A DNA stretch of 7,745 bases from Thermoplasmata archaeon (GTDB taxonomy: Archaea; Thermoplasmatota; Thermoplasmata; Thermoplasmatales; Thermoplasmataceae), in the NCBI GenBank assembly GCA_021850835.1, contig JAJZKS010000077.1, positions 1-7,745 of the forward strand, in the 5' to 3' direction. Shown piece by piece: positions 5,390 through 7,745 of the stretch. Made by a program: the position numbers and the translations under genes. The notes under the pieces were generated by a model, which saw nothing but the letters and a program-made list of their open reading frames with translations, did not search any database and was not told where the DNA came from. Each line of letters starts with the position of its first letter. Positions within the stretch are counted from its first letter, which is position 1.

Positions 5390-7129
5390 ATGAAGACCGA
5401 AGAGGTAGTCATAAGGGTCGGCGGGGCAGCCGGAGACGGAGTTCAGTCTGCGGGCCTTATCATCGCTAAAACATTTTCAAGGAGCGGACTGCACGTTAAT
5501 ACATACAATTATTACCAGAGCATTATTAGAGGCGGTCAGAGCTGGTACCAGGTCAGGGCCAGCGACTCAAAGGTAAGATCTCAGGGCGACGGGCTTGATA
5601 TTCTCATTGCCCTTAACAAGGACTCACTTGAAAGGCACACAAACCCCATGATAAATGAGGGTGGCGCGTCTCCACTGGGAAAGGACGGAGTAGCGATTTT
5701 TGACCAGTCAATCAAGGATTTCAAGAAGGAAGACTGCCAGTATGTACAGATGCCGCTTGGCGATTTAGCATCGAAATACAGCAAGAATGCACTGATGAAG
5801 AATACAGTCGCCATCGGTGCAGCCATGGCTTCCATAGGCGTCAACTTTGAAATTCTTGCAGGGGTCATAAGGGACCAGTTCGGCAGCAAAGGGTCTGTGG
5901 CAGAAGAGAACGTCAAGGCAGCAAAGGAAGGATATGACAACTATCTGGCAAACTTCAAGAAACTCCCCATTTCGCTCAAGACAAAGGACAAGAAATATTA
6001 TCTCATCAGCGGCGGGGAAAGCCTCGCACTTGGAGCCGTAAACGCGGGCCTGAAGATGTATGTTGGTTACCCCATGACACCGGCATCCTCTGCACTCCAT
6101 TACCTGGCGAACCACCAGAAGGATTTTGACATCTTTGTCAAGATACCTGAAGATGAGATTTCAGCCATAAACATGGCCATTGGGGCCAATTATGCCGGCG
6201 TAAGGGCCATGACAGGATCATCAGGAGGAGGTTTCTCCCTTATGGTTGAAGCCCTAGGCATGGCAGGCATGATGGAAGTTCCGCTTGTGGTTTATGAATC
6301 ACAGAGGGCTGGCCCTTCAACTGGCCTTCCAACAAAGACGGAACAGGGAGACCTTAACCTTGTGCTTGGGGCATCGCAGGGAGACTTCGGCAGGATCATA
6401 CTTGCACCAAGGAACGTTGAGGATGCATTCTACCTCACAAGGGAAGCGTTCAACCTTGCGGAGAAGTACCAGACTCCAGTTATTGTCATGTCTGACCTGT
6501 TCGTTGCAGAACATTATGAAACAGTTGAGCAGTTTGACCTAAATTTCAAGATAGAGCGGGGCAAGATCACTGACAAAGCTGTCCAGGGGTACAAGAGGTA
6601 CCAGTACACTGACGATGGCGTTTCAGAAAGATCATTCCCGGGCACTCCAGGAAATATGCACAATGAAGACTCCGATGAGCACAATGAATTCGGCGATGTG
6701 GTGAGCGACGCAATCACAGATCCAGGCCTGAGAGTGGAATCCATGAAGAAGAGGATGAAGAAACTCAACAACTACATCAAGGAAATGCCTCCCACACCCA
6801 CATACAGGTTCGACGGAGCTGAGATAGCGCTGGTGCAGTGGGGAGGGACACAGGGCGTTGTCGAAGAAGTGGTTGATATCCTGAGGGAAAAGGGCCACAA
6901 AGTAGGGCTCGTGGAAATCAACAGGCCATACCCGCTCAACCCAGATATTGGAAAGCTTCTTTCAGGAAAGAAGAAGATCGTAGTCATAGAGAACAATTAC
7001 TCAGGACAGATGAACAAGCTCCTGAGGTCAGAATTCCTTGTGAAAACTGATCTCATTACGAAATTTGATGGTGAGAGCTTCTACCCTGGAGCACTTGCAG
7101 AGGAAGTAGAGGCAATTTTGAAGAGGTGA
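5390..7129 (+). CDS. 2-oxoacid:ferredoxin oxidoreductase, alpha subunit (fused gamma-alpha)
   Basis: A 579-residue large subunit of a two-subunit 2-oxoacid:ferredoxin oxidoreductase, which oxidatively decarboxylates 2-oxoacids (2-oxoglutarate, pyruvate or related) with CoA and thiamine diphosphate and reduces ferredoxin. The first ~190 residues are the gamma domain (VVIRVGGAAGDGVQSAG, then SIIRGGQSWYQVR), fused to the alpha part. The substrate-side motif usually YPITP appears as YPMTP (227-231). SSGGGF (277-282) and the GPSTGLPTKTEQGDL stretch (308-322) are family hallmarks. A charged connecting segment (about 405-450, SERSFPGTPG then EHNEFG) leads to a transketolase-C-like domain (about 475-579, EINRPYPLNP). 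The beta subunit follows after 5 bases, so they form an operon. No separate delta ferredoxin subunit is visible, as expected for the aerobic archaeal type. The start is ATG 5390 without a Shine-Dalgarno site. The specific 2-oxoacid cannot be told from this chain, so no kor/por symbol is given. Confidence 0.9.
   Translation: MKTEEVVIRVGGAAGDGVQSAGLIIAKTFSRSGLHVNTYNYYQSIIRGGQSWYQVRASDSKVRSQGDGLDILIALNKDSLERHTNPMINEGGASPLGKDGVAIFDQSIKDFKKEDCQYVQMPLGDLASKYSKNALMKNTVAIGAAMASIGVNFEILAGVIRDQFGSKGSVAEENVKAAKEGYDNYLANFKKLPISLKTKDKKYYLISGGESLALGAVNAGLKMYVGYPMTPASSALHYLANHQKDFDIFVKIPEDEISAINMAIGANYAGVRAMTGSSGGGFSLMVEALGMAGMMEVPLVVYESQRAGPSTGLPTKTEQGDLNLVLGASQGDFGRIILAPRNVEDAFYLTREAFNLAEKYQTPVIVMSDLFVAEHYETVEQFDLNFKIERGKITDKAVQGYKRYQYTDDGVSERSFPGTPGNMHNEDSDEHNEFGDVVSDAITDPGLRVESMKKRMKKLNNYIKEMPPTPTYRFDGAEIALVQWGGTQGVVEEVVDILREKGHKVGLVEINRPYPLNPDIGKLLSGKKKIVVIENNYSGQMNKLLRSEFLVKTDLITKFDGESFYPGALAEEVEAILKR
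7123..7129 (+). promoter_or_regulatory. Strong Shine-Dalgarno site for the beta subunit, overlapping the alpha stop codon
   Basis: GAGGTGA is complementary to seven bases of the conserved 16S rRNA 3' tail and lies five bases before ATG 7135. Its last three bases are the alpha-subunit stop codon. It is the only good ribosome-binding site in the window and it fixes the start of the beta subunit. Confidence 0.8.
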
Positions 7130-7134
7130 AAAAG

Positions 7135-7745
7135 ATGGTTACAATAGCTGACTATAAAGGAAAGGTAAAGCCGGACTGGTGCCCAGGATGCGGCAATTTT
7201 GCACAGCTTTCGGCAATAAGCGCTGCACTGGCGGATCTGGGAATAGAGCCAAAAGACGCTGTAGTTTCATCAGGAATAGGCTGCTCAAGCAACCTACCGG
7301 AATTCATTAATCTCTATGGGTTCCATGGAATCCATGGAAGATCCCTGCCCGTTGCCTCTGCAATCAAGTGGGCAAACGAGAAACTCACGGTCCTTGCATA
7401 TGGGGGAGACGGCGACGGATTCTTCGAGGGAACTCAGCACTTTTACCACACCGCTAAGAGGAACGTCGACATAACATACATCGTATCTGACAACCAGATA
7501 TTCGGCCTCACCACAGGACAGGCATCTCCAACATCGCAGCTTGGAATGAAGACGAAGTCTACACCCGAGGGAAACATCGAGAAGCCCCTCAATCCATTGA
7601 CAATTGCACTTACAGCAGGGGCAACATTTGTGGCAAGGGCTTTTTCCGGTGACGCCCTGCATCTCAGGGAAGTCATCAAGAGAGGCATAAAGCACAAAGG
7701 GTTCTCATTCATTGATGTTTTTAGCCCGTGTGTTACATACAACAA
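7135..7745 (+). CDS. 2-oxoacid:ferredoxin oxidoreductase, beta subunit (3' partial)
   Basis: The first 203 residues of the thiamine-diphosphate and Fe-S-binding subunit; the gene runs off the window edge with no stop. WCPGCG supplies C16 and C19, GIGCSS gives C50 and SPCVTYN gives C199, the four expected ligands of the single [4Fe-4S] cluster. GGDGDGF (90-96) with DNQIFGLT (119-126) forms the Mg-thiamine-diphosphate site. HGRSLPVASAIKWAN (67-81) and TGQASPT (127-133) are also typical. A complete subunit is usually around 280-310 residues, so about a third is missing. It is co-transcribed with the alpha subunit and starts at ATG 7135 behind a strong Shine-Dalgarno site. Positions that are lysine in Sulfolobus-type enzymes (CSSK and GLTKGQ) are N53 and T127 here, so substrate preference should not be copied from those enzymes. 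Confidence 0.92.
   Translation, partial: MVTIADYKGKVKPDWCPGCGNFAQLSAISAALADLGIEPKDAVVSSGIGCSSNLPEFINLYGFHGIHGRSLPVASAIKWANEKLTVLAYGGDGDGFFEGTQHFYHTAKRNVDITYIVSDNQIFGLTTGQASPTSQLGMKTKSTPEGNIEKPLNPLTIALTAGATFVARAFSGDALHLREVIKRGIKHKGFSFIDVFSPCVTYN

Noticed and set aside
5581..6115. Two overlapping minus-strand open frames of 116-119 codons
   Set aside because: Both are antisense to the OFOR alpha subunit, whose motifs cover this stretch without a break; they reflect codon composition.
7319..7340. TTCCATGGAATCCATGGA near-tandem palindromic repeat
   Set aside because: It encodes GFHGIHGR, a conserved motif of the OFOR beta subunit, so protein constraint explains the repeat.
7294..7695. 133-codon open frame on the minus strand
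   Set aside because: It lies wholly antisense to the strongly supported OFOR beta subunit, has a cysteine-rich low-plausibility translation with no recognisable motif, and no promoter or ribosome-binding site.

Overview
The window looks like chromosomal DNA from an archaeon, most probably a Thermoplasmata (Thermoplasmatales-like) heterotroph. The case rests on four things. The diphthamide synthase and the CDKAL1-type tRNA methylthiotransferase are of archaeal type. The 2-oxoacid:ferredoxin oxidoreductase is the two-subunit archaeal form with a fused gamma-alpha chain. Most genes lack a Shine-Dalgarno site and have AT-rich TATA-like boxes about 25 bases before the start codon, which suggests leaderless mRNAs. 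AGG is heavily used for arginine. The species is inferred from gene content and style, not from a marker gene.

Layout from left to right: the C-terminal end of a membrane protein, possibly an archaeal A24-type prepilin/preflagellin peptidase (1-174, +). Then imidazolonepropionase hutI (213-1469, +), diphthamide synthase dph2 (1535-2542, +, TTG start), and a converging tRNA methylthiotransferase whose stop overlaps that of dph2 by 6 bases (2537-3778, -). Next come a T-rich terminator-like region (3824-3880), an aspartase/fumarase-family lyase best called aspartase (3895-5271, -), and a 118-base divergent promoter region (5272-5389). The window ends with a two-gene operon for 2-oxoacid:ferredoxin oxidoreductase: the alpha subunit (5390-7129, +) and the beta subunit (7135 to beyond the window edge, +). 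No intergenic stretch reaches 300 bases. No RNA gene, mobile element or CRISPR array is visible.

Two functional themes appear. The first is amino-acid catabolism: HutI opens the imidazolone ring in histidine degradation, the lyase would convert aspartate to fumarate, and the oxidoreductase oxidises 2-oxoacids to acyl-CoA while reducing ferredoxin. That fits a peptide-scavenging life, though the genes lie in separate transcription units. The second is Fe-S-dependent modification of the translation machinery: Dph2 acts on elongation factor 2 and the methylthiotransferase on A37 of tRNA.

I found no convincing undescribed multi-gene system. The items most worth a second look are small: a four-codon upstream ORF ending on the dph2 TTG start, an imperfect dyad at the exact middle of the divergent intergenic region, unusual residues in conserved HutI and OFOR motifs, and a double-hairpin/T-tract termination region.
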